Positions 1 to 8,477 of a stretch of 64,000 nt of DNA are shown in pieces. The position numbers and the translations under genes were made by a program. The notes beneath the pieces were generated by a model. The model saw only the letters and a list, made by a program, of their open reading frames with translations, was not told the DNA's origin and did not search any database. This DNA is from Massilia sp. W12 (GTDB taxonomy: Bacteria; Pseudomonadota; Gammaproteobacteria; Burkholderiales; Burkholderiaceae_D), in assembly GCF_037300705.1 (NCBI RefSeq), contig NZ_CP147776.1, positions 62,001-126,000 of the forward strand. The letters are read 5' to 3'. How positions within the stretch are numbered: the stretch's first letter is position 1; every line of letters starts with the position of its first letter.

Positions 1-616
1 CGGCTTGATGAAGGCGGTGGACAAATTTGAATACCGTCGCGGTTATAAATTCTCGACCTACGCCACCTGGTGGATCCGTCAGGCCATCACGCGCTCCATC
101 GCGGATCAGGCGCGCACCATCCGGATTCCGGTGCACATGATAGAGACCATCAACAAGATGAACCGCATTTCGCGCCAGATTCTGCAGGAAACCGGTTCAG
201 AGCCGGATCCGGCCACCCTGGCGGCGAAGATGGACATGCCGGAAGACAAAATTCGCAAGATCATGAAGATTGCGAAAGAACCGATCTCGATGGAAACCCC
301 GATTGGCGACGATGATGATTCGCATCTGGGCGACTTCATCGAGGACAACAACACCCTGGCCCCGGCGGACGCCGCCTTGCACGCCTCCATGCGTGGCGTG
401 GTGAAAGATGTGTTGGACTCGCTGACCCCGCGCGAAGCGAAAGTGCTGCGCATGCGTTTCGGCATCGAAATGTCCACCGACCACACGCTGGAAGAGGTTG
501 GCAAGCAATTTGACGTGACGCGCGAACGCATCCGCCAGATCGAAGCCAAGGCGCTGCGCAAACTGCGTCATCCTTCACGTTCGGATAAGTTGAAGAGTTT
601 CCTGGAAGGGAATTGA
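1..616 (+). CDS. rpoD: RNA polymerase sigma factor RpoD (sigma-70), C-terminal part
   Basis: This is the 3' end of the primary sigma factor gene; the 5' part lies outside the window and the frame is open from base 2. The visible ~204 residues hold region 2.4 ([10 protein letters not shown], -10 recognition), region 3, and region 4.2 with the helix-turn-helix [20 protein letters not shown] that reads the -35 box. The ending, with [17 protein letters not shown], is typical of proteobacterial RpoD and not of RpoS or RpoH. The protein recruits core polymerase to housekeeping promoters. The identity is certain; only the start is missing. Confidence 0.97.
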   Translation, partial: GLMKAVDKFEYRRGYKFSTYATWWIRQAITRSIADQARTIRIPVHMIETINKMNRISRQILQETGSEPDPATLAAKMDMPEDKIRKIMKIAKEPISMETPIGDDDDSHLGDFIEDNNTLAPADAALHASMRGVVKDVLDSLTPREAKVLRMRFGIEMSTDHTLEEVGKQFDVTRERIRQIEAKALRKLRHPSRSDKLKSFLEGN

Positions 617-638
617 TTCAGTCCTTACCTGCCAGATG

Positions 639-644
639 TATAAT
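639..644 (+). promoter_or_regulatory. Probable -10 box of the toxin-antitoxin locus
   Basis: A perfect TATAAT lies 34 bases before the antitoxin ATG. A TTGATT at 613-618 could be the -35, but the spacing of 20 is long. The box overlaps an upstream in-frame ATG at 636, which argues for the ATG at 678 as the real start. Confidence 0.5.
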
Positions 645-677
645 CATAAGAGGCTTTGTTCCGTATTGGAGGTGAAA

Positions 678-848
678 ATGGATGCAGCTACTGCAAGCAA
701 GTATGGCTTGAAATACATACCAAAAACTGAGGTTGTACGCCCCAAAAACTTGCAGTCATTAAATGATGACAATGTGGATATCATTGAGATTGCAAAGCGC
801 GTGATGGAAGAGCACAAAGAAGTGCTGGATGCATTAGCAAAACGCTGA
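678..848 (+). CDS. Small antitoxin-like protein of a Doc-type toxin-antitoxin pair
   Basis: A 56-residue protein with an acidic, helical C-terminal half (IIEIAKRVMEEHKEVLDALAKR) that could wrap a Doc toxin as Phd-type antitoxins do. I chose the ATG at 678 because GGAGGTG at 668-674 sits just before it; the in-frame ATG at 636 has no ribosome site and overlaps a -10 box. It lies 93 bases upstream of the Fic/Doc gene on the same strand. No clear Phd DNA-binding fold is recognisable in the N-terminal half, so its role as antitoxin rests on position and size. Base composition is AT-richer than the flanking housekeeping genes. Confidence 0.6.
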   Translation: MDAATASKYGLKYIPKTEVVRPKNLQSLNDDNVDIIEIAKRVMEEHKEVLDALAKR

Positions 849-860
849 TTTCAGCTAGAG

Positions 861-896
861 CCGCAGCCTGAGTTTCCCTTAAGTTGCGGTTTTTTC
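861..896 (+). terminator. Terminator-like hairpin between antitoxin and toxin
   Basis: CCGCA and TGCGG arms (861-865 and 885-889) enclose a ~19-base loop and are followed by a run of six T. It resembles a rho-independent terminator and would attenuate toxin transcription relative to antitoxin. The loop is long, so strength is uncertain. Confidence 0.5.
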
Positions 897-941
897 TGAG
901 AAAAATTATTTCTTGTTGTCAATAGATTTGCGGAAAACGTA

Positions 942-1310
942 ATGATTGGTGCGAAGAAGGTAATGGAAATCCATGATCTTGTGATTATGCAAGAAGGTGG
1001 GTTGCTTGGTGATCATGGCGTTGGAGCGATTGAGGGAGCATTAAGCCGAGTCATCAATCGGATAATGTACGAGGGGATGGAAGATGCCTATGAAATTGCA
1101 GCAATGTATGCAGTTTCAATTGCTCGTGGACATGTTTTTAATGATGCAAATAAAAGAACAGCACTATTAACAGCATTGTCATATCTTGAGTCGCAGGATA
1201 TCTGGGTATCAAGAAGCCCGCAGCTTGAAGAAATGATGGTGGATGTTGCGCAGGGTTTGATTGACTACAAAGATTTTGCGCATGCACTTTACATGTGTGC
1301 GAAAAAGTGA
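942..1310 (+). CDS. doc: Fic/Doc family toxin (death-on-curing type)
   Basis: A 122-residue Fic-fold protein of the Doc subfamily. It contains the motif HVFNDANKR at residues 64-72, the catalytic loop by which Doc phosphorylates EF-Tu and Fic proteins AMPylate targets. The N-terminal IHDLVIMQEGG and GAIEGALSRV match the usual Doc opening. Doc proteins are about 125 residues, so it is full length. The ATG at 963 has a better ribosome site (AAGAAGG at 954-960), but the longer form aligns better with Doc proteins. It follows the putative antitoxin and is AT-rich compared with rpoD and rhlE, which suggests acquisition beside the tRNA. Confidence 0.88.
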   Translation: MIGAKKVMEIHDLVIMQEGGLLGDHGVGAIEGALSRVINRIMYEGMEDAYEIAAMYAVSIARGHVFNDANKRTALLTALSYLESQDIWVSRSPQLEEMMVDVAQGLIDYKDFAHALYMCAKK

Positions 1311-1350
1311 GTTGATTTTAACGTCAATTTTCGTCCCTTCACCGAAGAAC

Positions 1351-1359
1351 TGATAAAAT
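1351..1359 (+). promoter_or_regulatory. Extended -10 promoter of tRNA-Ile
   Basis: TGATAAAAT is an extended -10 (TG-N-TAAAAT) ending 10 bases before the tRNA 5' end, as expected for a tRNA promoter. No clear -35 is visible. The same nine bases recur before rhlE. Confidence 0.5.
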
Positions 1360-1369
1360 TCTCCGCTTC

Positions 1370-1448
<79 letters not shown>

Positions 1449-1455
1449 GAATGTA

Positions 1456-1489
1456 AGCCGCAGCGTGCAAACGTTGCGGCTTTTCTGCT
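1456..1489 (+). terminator. Rho-independent terminator of tRNA-Ile
   Basis: Ten-base stem (1456-1465 with 1472-1481, one G-U pair), six-base loop, then a T-rich tract. It starts 8 bases after the tRNA CCA. Confidence 0.85.
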
Positions 1490-1557
1490 TTTTGCAGCTT
1501 GCATCGCGACGAATGCTGGGTTATGGTGAAGTCCAGGCGTATGCCGGCTGGCAAAAG

Positions 1558-1566
1558 TGATAAAAT
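1558..1566 (+). promoter_or_regulatory. Probable extended -10 of rhlE
   Basis: TGATAAAAT, identical to the box before tRNA-Ile, lies 82 bases upstream of the chosen rhlE start. A start at the upstream TTG-type codon would leave almost no leader, so the box supports the ATG at 1648. Confidence 0.4.
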
Positions 1567-1647
1567 AGAGAGTTGCCTGCATGCAAGATCAGGCGCCATG
1601 CGGAACCCGCATGCGGTTTTCCTCCTCAACCAAGCTTGACGAAAGAC

Positions 1648-3099
1648 ATGTCAGATACTGCCGACCCAGTTATTCCCGCTGCAGACACGCCAACCGACGT
1701 TGCGGAAAACCGCCCGCGCTTTGCCGATTTTGGCCTGGCGCCGCAAATTCTCAAAGCGCTGGAAGCCCAGGGCTATCTATACCCCACCCCGATTCAGGAG
1801 CAGGCGATTCCTATCGTCATGCAAGGACGGGATGTGATGGGCGCCGCACAAACCGGCACCGGCAAAACCGCCGGCTTTTCCCTGCCTATCATCCAATTAC
1901 TGTTGCCCACGGCAAACGCCAGCATGTCGCCGGCGCGCCATCCGGTGCGTGCGCTGATTTTGACGCCGACGCGTGAGTTGGCGATTCAGGTCGCCGAAAA
2001 TGTGAAGGCTTATTCCCAATTCACTTCCCTGCGCTCCACCGTGGTGTTTGGCGGCATGGATATGAATCCGCAGGCGGAAAAATTGCGCGGCGGGGTGGAG
2101 ATCGTGATCGCCACGCCGGGCCGTTTGCTTGACCATGTGGCGCAAAAAACCGTCAGCTTGAGCCAAACCCAGTTGCTGGTGATGGATGAAGCTGACCGTA
2201 TGCTGGACATGGGCTTTTTGCCTGATTTGCAGCGCATCATTTCGCTGCTTCCGGCCAAGCGGCAAAATTTAATGTTTTCCGCCACCTTCTCGCCGGAAAT
2301 CAAAAAACTCGCCGCCACCTTCCTGAATAACCCGGTCAGCATCGAAGTTGCGCGCAGCAACTCGACGAATGAAAACGTGACCCAGGTTTTGTATCAGATC
2401 GAGGAAGAGGACAAAAACGATGTGATCGCGCATCTGATCCGCAGCCGCAATCTGAAGCAGGTGCTGGTGTTCTCCAATACCAAAGTGGGCGCTTCGCGTC
2501 TGTCGCGCCAATTGGAGCAGGAAGGCATCAAAGCCACTGCGATTCATGGCGACAAGACCCAGCAAGAGCGTTTAGCCGCCCTGCAGGCGTTCAAAGATGG
2601 CCAGACCGATGTGCTGGTGGCGACAGACGTGGCGGCGCGCGGCCTGGATATTGCCGAACTGCCGTGCGTGATCAACTATGATTTGCCGTTTAACGCCGAA
2701 GATTATGTGCACCGGATTGGCCGCACAGGCCGCGCCGGCGCCAGCGGCGATGCGATTTCTCTGTTTTGCGCCAAAGATGAGCGCTGTCTGCAAGACATTG
2801 AAAAGCTGATCAAACGCAAGCTGGAAAAGCAGAAATTGGACGATTTCGCGCCGCGCCGTTCCAGCGAACGCAGTATGCGCCGCGAAGAAGCTGACAATTG
2901 GCGCAACCGCAATGCTGAACGCAGCCCGTATGCGAATAATGCCGGACGCGGGCCGAAGCGGGAAAAAGTCGATCCCTGGTTCCTCAAACCCTATGAGCCG
3001 AGCAAGAGCGGCCCGGCGCCCACGCCAGCACCCGCAGCACGCCCGGCGAAGCAGCAAAAACTCGCCTTCCTCCTGGGTGGGCGGCCAAGCCAGGCTTGA
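1648..3099 (+). CDS. rhlE: ATP-dependent DEAD-box RNA helicase RhlE
   Basis: A 483-residue DEAD-box helicase that unwinds short RNA duplexes in ribosome maturation and RNA decay. All core motifs are present: a Q motif around residues 25-55 (FADFGLAPQ...PTPIQ), Walker A AQTGTGKT at 67-74, PTRELA, ATPGRLLD, DEAD at 180-183, SAT at 211-213, DVAARGLDI and HRIGRTGR from 355. A basic low-complexity tail follows, as in RhlE proteins. The ATG at 1648 starts MSDTADP; a longer frame to 1573 exists but lacks conserved sequence. It converges on gluQ. Confidence 0.93.
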   Translation: MSDTADPVIPAADTPTDVAENRPRFADFGLAPQILKALEAQGYLYPTPIQEQAIPIVMQGRDVMGAAQTGTGKTAGFSLPIIQLLLPTANASMSPARHPVRALILTPTRELAIQVAENVKAYSQFTSLRSTVVFGGMDMNPQAEKLRGGVEIVIATPGRLLDHVAQKTVSLSQTQLLVMDEADRMLDMGFLPDLQRIISLLPAKRQNLMFSATFSPEIKKLAATFLNNPVSIEVARSNSTNENVTQVLYQIEEEDKNDVIAHLIRSRNLKQVLVFSNTKVGASRLSRQLEQEGIKATAIHGDKTQQERLAALQAFKDGQTDVLVATDVAARGLDIAELPCVINYDLPFNAEDYVHRIGRTGRAGASGDAISLFCAKDERCLQDIEKLIKRKLEKQKLDDFAPRRSSERSMRREEADNWRNRNAERSPYANNAGRGPKREKVDPWFLKPYEPSKSGPAPTPAPAARPAKQQKLAFLLGGRPSQA

Positions 3100-3107
3100 G
3101 GGGGCAT

Positions 3108-3130
3108 CGCGCCGCTGTGCAAGCGGCGCG
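3108..3130. terminator. GC-rich hairpin between convergent rhlE and gluQ
   Basis: Perfect eight-base arms (3108-3115 and 3123-3130) with a seven-base loop sit between the two stop codons. There is no T run on either strand, so it is at best a weak or rho-assisted terminator. Confidence 0.35.
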
Positions 3131-3132
3131 TC

Positions 3133-4017
3133 TCAATCCACCCAGCGCGCGCGCCAGCTTTGCAGCGCGCGCCGCCAAAATGCCGCCAAACTGTCTGCGC
3201 CCACTGTATCGAGCTGCAAAAATCCGGCCGCCTGCTGCAGCAGCGCCAAGCGGCTGGCTTCATCGGCGCCGGGCAAAATCGGCGCGGCCCCGGTTTGTTT
3301 CGATAATTTTTCCCCGCCTGCATTCACCACCAGCGGCAAATGCAAATAACGCGGCCGGGCATAGCCTAATAAATCCTGCAAATACAACTGGCGCGCGCTC
3401 GAATCCAGCAAATCCATGCCGCGCACCACATCGCTCACACCTTGTTCCGCATCATCCACCACCACCGCCAGCTGATAAGCCCAATAGCCTTCCACCCGGC
3501 GCAATACAAAATCGCCCACTTCGCTGGCTAAAGCCTGTTGGCAGGGGCCGAGGTGGCGGTCGTTGAAGGTGATCAGATCGTGCGGCGCATCCGGCACGCG
3601 CAAACGCAGGCTGCGCCCGCTTTTGCCAGGGGGCAGACCCTGGCGACAGGTTCCGGCATACAGCGGCGCGCCATCCGCCGCCCGCAGCGTGCTGCTGAGG
3701 GCGATTTCGCTGCGGCTGCAGGCGCAGGGGTAAACATATGTCCCCAGACGTGCGCAGGCCTCAGCATAGCGCTGCTTGCGCTCGCTCTGGCGCAGAATCG
3801 GGCCATCGCTGTGCATGCCGAGCTGGCCCAGCACTTCGATAATCGCGGCTTCCGCTCCGGCCACGCTGCGCGCTTCATCCACGTCTTCAATCCGCAGCAG
3901 CCAGCGCCCGTCATGTGCGCGCGCATCCAGAAAACTGCCCAGCGCTGTCACCAAAGAGCCGGCATGCAAGGCCCCGGTGGGGGAGGGCGCAAAGCGCCCG
4001 ACATAGGGTGCAAGCAA
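3133..4017 (-). CDS. gluQ: Glutamyl-Q tRNA(Asp) synthetase
   Basis: A 294-residue paralogue of the GluRS catalytic core that attaches glutamate to queuosine in tRNA(Asp), without an anticodon-binding domain. Visible signatures are the class I start RFAPSPTGALHAGSL (residues 8-22), LRIEDVDEAR, the zinc ligands C98, C100, Y120 and C124, and the KLSKQTG form of the KMSKS loop near the end. Length matches the YadB/GluQ family (~290-300). It starts at an ATG 117 bases from the lysR stop and runs in the same direction as lysR. Confidence 0.93.
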   Translation of the reverse strand: MLAPYVGRFAPSPTGALHAGSLVTALGSFLDARAHDGRWLLRIEDVDEARSVAGAEAAIIEVLGQLGMHSDGPILRQSERKQRYAEACARLGTYVYPCACSRSEIALSSTLRAADGAPLYAGTCRQGLPPGKSGRSLRLRVPDAPHDLITFNDRHLGPCQQALASEVGDFVLRRVEGYWAYQLAVVVDDAEQGVSDVVRGMDLLDSSARQLYLQDLLGYARPRYLHLPLVVNAGGEKLSKQTGAAPILPGADEASRLALLQQAAGFLQLDTVGADSLAAFWRRALQSWRARWVD

Positions 4018-4134
4018 AATGTTTCCTCAGGTTGAATAATCAAAAACGGTGCAGCAAAGCAAGCCGCCATTCCCGGCGACGGGCGGCGCTGCTGCCGCAG
4101 GCAAGCTTCGCTTTGCATGAAAAAGCATACACGT

Positions 4135-5049
4135 TCAAGAGAATAATTTTTCCCAGCAAGCCGGATCGGAAAATTTTTGCACAAACCAGCGCGTGCATTT
4201 ACCTTGCGCAGTTTTGCGCCAACCCAGATGCAGGGTGTCGGGCGGCTTGGCCTGCAGGGTTTGCTTTTCCACCAGCAAACCGCGCGCCAGAAACTGGGCC
4301 GCCATATGGCGCGGCAAATGGCCGCAACCCAGTCCAGCCAATTGCGCCTGCAATTTGTCTTGCAAACAGGGTACGGTGAGCACTTCCTGCCCGCTCAATA
4401 AACCAAAGCTGCTGGTCGGCAAATTCCTTGCGCTGTCCCCGACTGCAATCACGCGGTGGGCCTGAATTGTCATGCTCTCCAATGGCTCTTGTGCTTGCGC
4501 CAAAGGGTGCGCGGGCGCGATTGCAAAAATCCATTCCACACTGGCCACCGCCTTCATTTGAAAAACGCCGCTGCTGCGCAAAATTTCCGGCCCGCCCGCC
4601 GCCGTGCCTAACACGATATCGGCCCGCCCATCCAGCAAGGCTTCCCATACTCCGGTCAGCACCTCAAACGCAAAACGCAAACGTGTGCCGGGCATGGTTT
4701 CCTCAAATTCCTGAATCAGCGGCAGCAATTTTTCAAACGCCACCACATTGTCAATCGCCAGCCGCAATTCCACTTCCCAGCCGCGCGCGGTGCGCTGCAC
4801 GCGGCGCTCCACTTCCGCCGCTGCCGCCAGCAAACTGCGCCCCTGTTCCAGCAACTCGCGCCCGGCGGCGGTGAGTTGCGCGCGATAGCCGCGCCGGTCA
4901 AACAGCAGCACATCCAAATCCTCCTCCAGCTTGCGCACGCTGTAGGTGAGGGCGGACGGGGTGCGCTGCAGCGCCTCAGCTGCGGCGGCAAAGCTGCCTT
5001 GGCGCGCAATCGTATCCAGGATTTGCAAGGCTTCCAGGGTCAGCATCAT
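4135..5049 (-). CDS. LysR-family transcriptional regulator
   Basis: A 304-residue LysR-type regulator. Residues ~4-62 form the winged helix-turn-helix (LEALQILDTIARQGSFAAAAEALQ and the downstream recognition helix), residues ~90-295 the periplasmic-binding-protein-like effector domain. Two ATG codons are adjacent at the start; either is possible. It is divergent from the pirin gene with a 150-base gap holding a promoter, the classic LysR arrangement, so it probably controls the pirin/flavodoxin pair (inference). Similar regulators activate quinone- or electrophile-responsive genes, but the effector cannot be read from sequence. Confidence 0.9.
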   Translation of the reverse strand: MMLTLEALQILDTIARQGSFAAAAEALQRTPSALTYSVRKLEEDLDVLLFDRRGYRAQLTAAGRELLEQGRSLLAAAAEVERRVQRTARGWEVELRLAIDNVVAFEKLLPLIQEFEETMPGTRLRFAFEVLTGVWEALLDGRADIVLGTAAGGPEILRSSGVFQMKAVASVEWIFAIAPAHPLAQAQEPLESMTIQAHRVIAVGDSARNLPTSSFGLLSGQEVLTVPCLQDKLQAQLAGLGCGHLPRHMAAQFLARGLLVEKQTLQAKPPDTLHLGWRKTAQGKCTRWFVQKFSDPACWEKLFS

Positions 5050-5098
5050 GATAAAAACATGTTCAAAAAAATTGAATGAGTTGTCCAGCGATGGGGCC

Positions 5099-5127
5099 TT
5101 ATCTGGGCCGCAACTGAGCGCTATAGT
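5099..5127 (+). promoter_or_regulatory. Probable promoter of the pirin/flavodoxin operon
   Basis: TTATCT (5099-5104), 17 bases, TATAGT (5122-5127), pointing to the pirin gene. The weak -35 fits an activator-dependent LysR target. Confidence 0.4.
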
Positions 5128-5199
5128 AACGTCATCGCAGCACGAAATTAAAAAAAACGTGCGGCGGAATCAGAAAAAATTTTGAATAAGGAACTCATC

Positions 5200-5901
5200 A
5201 TGATGCGCTTACGCAAAGCAGACCAACGCGGTTACGCTGACCATGGCTGGTTGCAATCCTGGCACAGTTTTTCTTTCGCTGATTATTACGACGCCAACCA
5301 TATGCACTTCGGCCCCTTGCGCGTGATCAATGACGACTGGATCGCGCCCGACAATGGTTTTGGCATGCACGGCCACCGCGATATGGAAATCATCAGCTAT
5401 GTGCTGGCCGGCGAATTGAGCCACAAAGACAGTATGGGCAATGGCAGTGTGATCCGTCCCGGCGCAGTGCAGCGTATGAGCGCCGGCAAAGGCGTGCTGC
5501 ACTCTGAGTACAACCATGGTCAGGACACCACTCATCTGTTGCAAATCTGGATTCATCCATCGCAGCCGGGCGGCTCGCCTTCGTATGAGGAAAAAGTTTT
5601 CCCGACTGAGGAAAAGCAAGGCCGCCTGCGCCTGGTCGCCTCGCCTGATGGGCGCGAGGGCAGCGTCTCGATGCAGCAGGACGCCTTGCTGTATGTTGGA
5701 CTGTTTGACGGCGCACAGCAAGCCAGTCTGGCGCTGCGCCCGGGTCGTCTGGCCTATGTGCACTTAGCACGCGGCGCCTTGCAAGTGAATGGCCAGGCTT
5801 TACAAGCTGGCGACGCCTTGCTCTTGCAAGACGAAGCGCAGATCAGCATCAGCCAAGGCGAGGCGGCGGAAGTGCTGGTGTTTGATCTGCCGCCGCAATA
5901 A
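5200..5901 (+). CDS. Pirin family protein (YhhW-like bicupin, possible quercetinase)
   Basis: A 233-residue bicupin of the pirin family. The four metal ligands of E. coli YhhW are at identical positions: H57 and H59 (in GMHGHRD), H101 and E103 (in VLHSEY). YhhW cleaves quercetin with dioxygen; the true substrate here is unknown. The ATG at 5200 is preceded by AAGGA at 5188-5192; a TTG at 5182 is in frame but lies upstream of that site. Followed after 79 bases by a flavodoxin-fold reductase on the same strand. This pirin-reductase pairing beside a LysR gene is common in proteobacteria and suggests a response to quinones or electrophiles (inference). Confidence 0.92.
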   Translation: MMRLRKADQRGYADHGWLQSWHSFSFADYYDANHMHFGPLRVINDDWIAPDNGFGMHGHRDMEIISYVLAGELSHKDSMGNGSVIRPGAVQRMSAGKGVLHSEYNHGQDTTHLLQIWIHPSQPGGSPSYEEKVFPTEEKQGRLRLVASPDGREGSVSMQQDALLYVGLFDGAQQASLALRPGRLAYVHLARGALQVNGQALQAGDALLLQDEAQISISQGEAAEVLVFDLPPQ

Positions 5902-5980
5902 ATCTGTTTTCTACTGAATACATGCGGGGCGCGGCCAGGCGCCGGCTCCCGCTCACCCTGAAAAAACGAAAGGAAGCATC

Positions 5981-6553
5981 ATGGCTAAAATCGCAGTTGT
6001 TTATCATTCCGGCTACGGCCACACCCAGAAACAGGCGCAGAGCGTATTTGCCGGCGCGCAATCGGTCAGCGCGGATACGCATTTACTGGCGATTGACGCA
6101 GAAGGCAATCTCGACGCCGCAGCCTGGGAAACCCTGGCGCAAGCTGACGCCATTATTTTCGGCGCACCGACTTATATGGGCATGGCTTCCTGGCAATTCA
6201 AAAAATTCGCCGACGCCACCTCCAAAGCCTGGTTCACTCAGCAATGGAAAGACAAGCTGGCGGCCGGTTTCACCAATTCCGCCAGCATGAATGGCGACAA
6301 GCTCTCCACCTTGCACTATATGTTCACTTTGGCGATGCAACACGGCATGTTGTGGGCGGGCACAGGCATGTTGCCGGCCAACCGTAAAGAGTCAGGCCGC
6401 AACGATGTGAACTACCTTGGTTCATTCGCAGGCGCCATGGCGCAAAGTCCATCCAACGCTTCCGCCGAAGAAGGCCCGCTGCCCGGCGATTTGGAAACTG
6501 CGCGCCTGTTTGGTGAGCGTATCGCGCAGCAGGCGGCCCGCTTGCGCGCTTGA
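5981..6553 (+). CDS. Flavodoxin-fold NAD(P)H-dependent oxidoreductase (WrbA-like)
   Basis: A 190-residue flavoprotein with the FMN phosphate loop at residues 9-19 (HSGYGHTQKQA), the FGAPTYMGMASWQFK segment and the NSASMNGDKLST loop of the WrbA/NADPH-dependent FMN reductase group. Such enzymes reduce quinones by two electrons and avoid semiquinone radicals. A ribosome site (AAAGGAAG) precedes the ATG. It follows the pirin gene and is probably co-transcribed under the LysR regulator. It is about as long as WrbA (~198), but the exact electron acceptor cannot be assigned. Confidence 0.88.
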   Translation: MAKIAVVYHSGYGHTQKQAQSVFAGAQSVSADTHLLAIDAEGNLDAAAWETLAQADAIIFGAPTYMGMASWQFKKFADATSKAWFTQQWKDKLAAGFTNSASMNGDKLSTLHYMFTLAMQHGMLWAGTGMLPANRKESGRNDVNYLGSFAGAMAQSPSNASAEEGPLPGDLETARLFGERIAQQAARLRA

Positions 6554-6600
6554 TGCAGCAGGCGCGCTGCGGCAGGCTTTCAGGGTGTAAAGTATGGCAA

Positions 6601-6622
6601 TTGCCGCACGTTATGTGCGGCA
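6601..6622. repeat. Perfect inverted repeat before the YhcG-like gene
   Basis: TTGCCGCAC, five bases, GTGCGGCAA: nine-base arms without mismatch. It overlaps the 5' end of the longest reading of the next ORF, so it may be a leader hairpin or operator and favours the downstream ATG at 6651. Confidence 0.5.
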
Positions 6623-6650
6623 AGCGCACTTTAAATTGCCAGATGAAAGC

Positions 6651-7703
6651 ATGAAGCCGACACCCGATGTAAGCGATGCGCACTTAGTGCAAGACATCCG
6701 CCAACTGATAGAACAAGGCCGGCGCCAGCTGGCCGCCAGCGTCAACAGCGCCTTGACCCTGCTGTATTGGCAGATCGGCCAGCGCTTGCGCAGCGAAATC
6801 CTGCAAGGCGCGCGCGCCGCCTATGGCGAACAAATCGTCGCCGGCGTGGCGACGCAACTTGAAGCGGAATATGGGCGCGGTTTTTCGGCGAAGAATTTGC
6901 GGCATATGCTGCGTTTTGTCGAGGCGTTTCCGGACGAGCAGATTGTCTCCGCGCTGCGGAGACAATTGAGTTGGACGCATATCAAGATGCTGATCTACAT
7001 AGATGACCCGCTCAAACGCGATTTTTATCTGCAAATGAGCCAGCAGGAGGGCTGGAGCACGCGCATCTTGCAAGAGCGCATGGATTCTCTGTTATTCGAG
7101 CGCACCGCCTTATCCAGGCAACCACAAGCGCTGTTGACGCAAGAATTGGCACAGCTGCGCGCCAGTGGCGAAATGTCACCGGCCCTGGTCTTGAAAGACC
7201 CGTATGTGCTGGATTTTCTGGGATTGCAAGACCGCTATCTGGAAAAAGACCTGGAAGATGCGATCTTGCGTGAGCTGGAGCTTTTTTTGCTCGAACTCGG
7301 CGCCGGTTTCACCTTCGTCGCGCGGCAAAAGCGCATCCAGATCGACAACGACGATTTCTATATCGACCTGCTGTTTTACAACCGCCGCTTAAAGCGTCTG
7401 GTGGCGATAGATTTGAAGCTGGGCGATTTCAAAGCCGCCGACAAAGGGCAAATGGAGCTGTATCTGCGCTGGCTGGCCAAGTACGAACAGGAGCCGGACG
7501 AGGCCCCGCCGCTGGGCATTATTTTATGCAGCGGCAAAAAACAAGAGCAAATCGAACTGCTGGAATTGGGCGCCAGCGGGATTCATGTTGCGGAATACCT
7601 GACGGCGCTGCCGCCGAAAGAGGTGCTGCAGGCGAAATTACAGGAGGCGGTGGCGCAATCGCGTCAAAGACTGGCAGCCACGGACAGCAGCCGCGAAGAT
7701 TGA
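6651..7703 (+). CDS. PDDEXK nuclease domain protein of the YhcG/DUF1016 family
   Basis: A ~350-residue protein with the DUF1016 N-terminal helical domain (VNSALTLLYWQIGQRL, LRHMLRFVEAFPDEQIVS, LSWTHIKMLI) and a C-terminal PD-(D/E)XK nuclease fold. The active-site segment reads FYIDLLFYNRRLKRLVAIDLK, so the usual E-x-K is D-x-K here. The ATG at 6594 is in frame and has AGGGTG before it, but that N-terminus would be encoded by an inverted repeat; both starts remain possible. Members occur near restriction, phage-defence and mobile loci and are thought to act on nucleic acids; the exact job of this solitary copy is unknown. Confidence 0.85.
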   Translation: MKPTPDVSDAHLVQDIRQLIEQGRRQLAASVNSALTLLYWQIGQRLRSEILQGARAAYGEQIVAGVATQLEAEYGRGFSAKNLRHMLRFVEAFPDEQIVSALRRQLSWTHIKMLIYIDDPLKRDFYLQMSQQEGWSTRILQERMDSLLFERTALSRQPQALLTQELAQLRASGEMSPALVLKDPYVLDFLGLQDRYLEKDLEDAILRELELFLLELGAGFTFVARQKRIQIDNDDFYIDLLFYNRRLKRLVAIDLKLGDFKAADKGQMELYLRWLAKYEQEPDEAPPLGIILCSGKKQEQIELLELGASGIHVAEYLTALPPKEVLQAKLQEAVAQSRQRLAATDSSRED

Positions 7704-7821
7704 GTCTCATTTTACGGACAAGACCTTATGCGCGATCCTGCCTCATCCCCCGTGCGGCCTATAGCCGCCCCCGCCGGATTCGATTAGCATCAAGCTTCCC
7801 CGCATCATATGAAAGCCGCAC

Positions 7822-8457
7822 ATGAGCACCGCCAGTCCGCCGCCCGATCCTGCCGCCCGCGTTGCTGTCGGGCACAGCTTGATTGAAGATGTGTTGGCGC
7901 TGTTTACCGGCGCGGTGCTGGTCTCGCTCGGGGTTTCCATGTTTAAGCAAACCGGTTTGCTGACCGGCGGCACGGCGGGGCTGGCTTTTTTGCTGCACTA
8001 TCTGGCGAAAATTTCCTTCGGCTGGGCGTTTTTCGCCATCAATCTGCCGTTTTACTGGCTCGCCTGGCGGCGCATGGGGCCGCGTTTCACCGTCAAAACT
8101 TTTTGCGCCATCGCCCTGGTGGCGTCGCTCTCAGATTTGCATCCGCGCTTATTTCAACTGCATGCGCTGACCCCGTTTTATGTCGCCTTGATCGGCGGCG
8201 TGATGATGGGGGCCGGGTTTATTATTTTGTTCCGCCATCAGGCCAGTCTGGGCGGCTTTAATATTCTGGCGCTGTATCTGCAAGAAAAATACCGCATCCC
8301 GGCTGGCAAATTATTGCTGGGGCTGGATTTGAGCATCTTGCTGATTGCTGTCAGCTTTGCCCAATGGCCGCTCTTGCTGGCTTCGGTGCTGGGCGCGGTG
8401 ATGTTGAATGTCGCCATCACCTTGAACCACAAAGCCGGGCGTTATGTCGCGGTCTGA
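7822..8457 (+). CDS. YitT family membrane protein
   Basis: A 211-residue inner-membrane protein with five to six predicted helices and the YitT-type glycine motifs FKQTGLLTGGTAGLAFLLHY near the N-terminus and FRHQASLGGFNILALYLQ in the second half. It lacks the cytoplasmic DUF2179 domain that many Firmicute YitT proteins carry, so it is the short form. Function of the family is unknown; an ion or metabolite transport role is often guessed. It stands alone between the nuclease gene and tRNA-Gly. Confidence 0.8.
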   Translation: MSTASPPPDPAARVAVGHSLIEDVLALFTGAVLVSLGVSMFKQTGLLTGGTAGLAFLLHYLAKISFGWAFFAINLPFYWLAWRRMGPRFTVKTFCAIALVASLSDLHPRLFQLHALTPFYVALIGGVMMGAGFIILFRHQASLGGFNILALYLQEKYRIPAGKLLLGLDLSILLIAVSFAQWPLLLASVLGAVMLNVAITLNHKAGRYVAV

Positions 8458-8477
8458 TCCGTAAAACGCGCAAGCGT

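Noticed and set aside
3096-3566. Plus-strand frame overlapping the rhlE end and gluQ
   Set aside because: Antisense to gluQ, Pro/Ala/Arg-rich and without conserved sequence.
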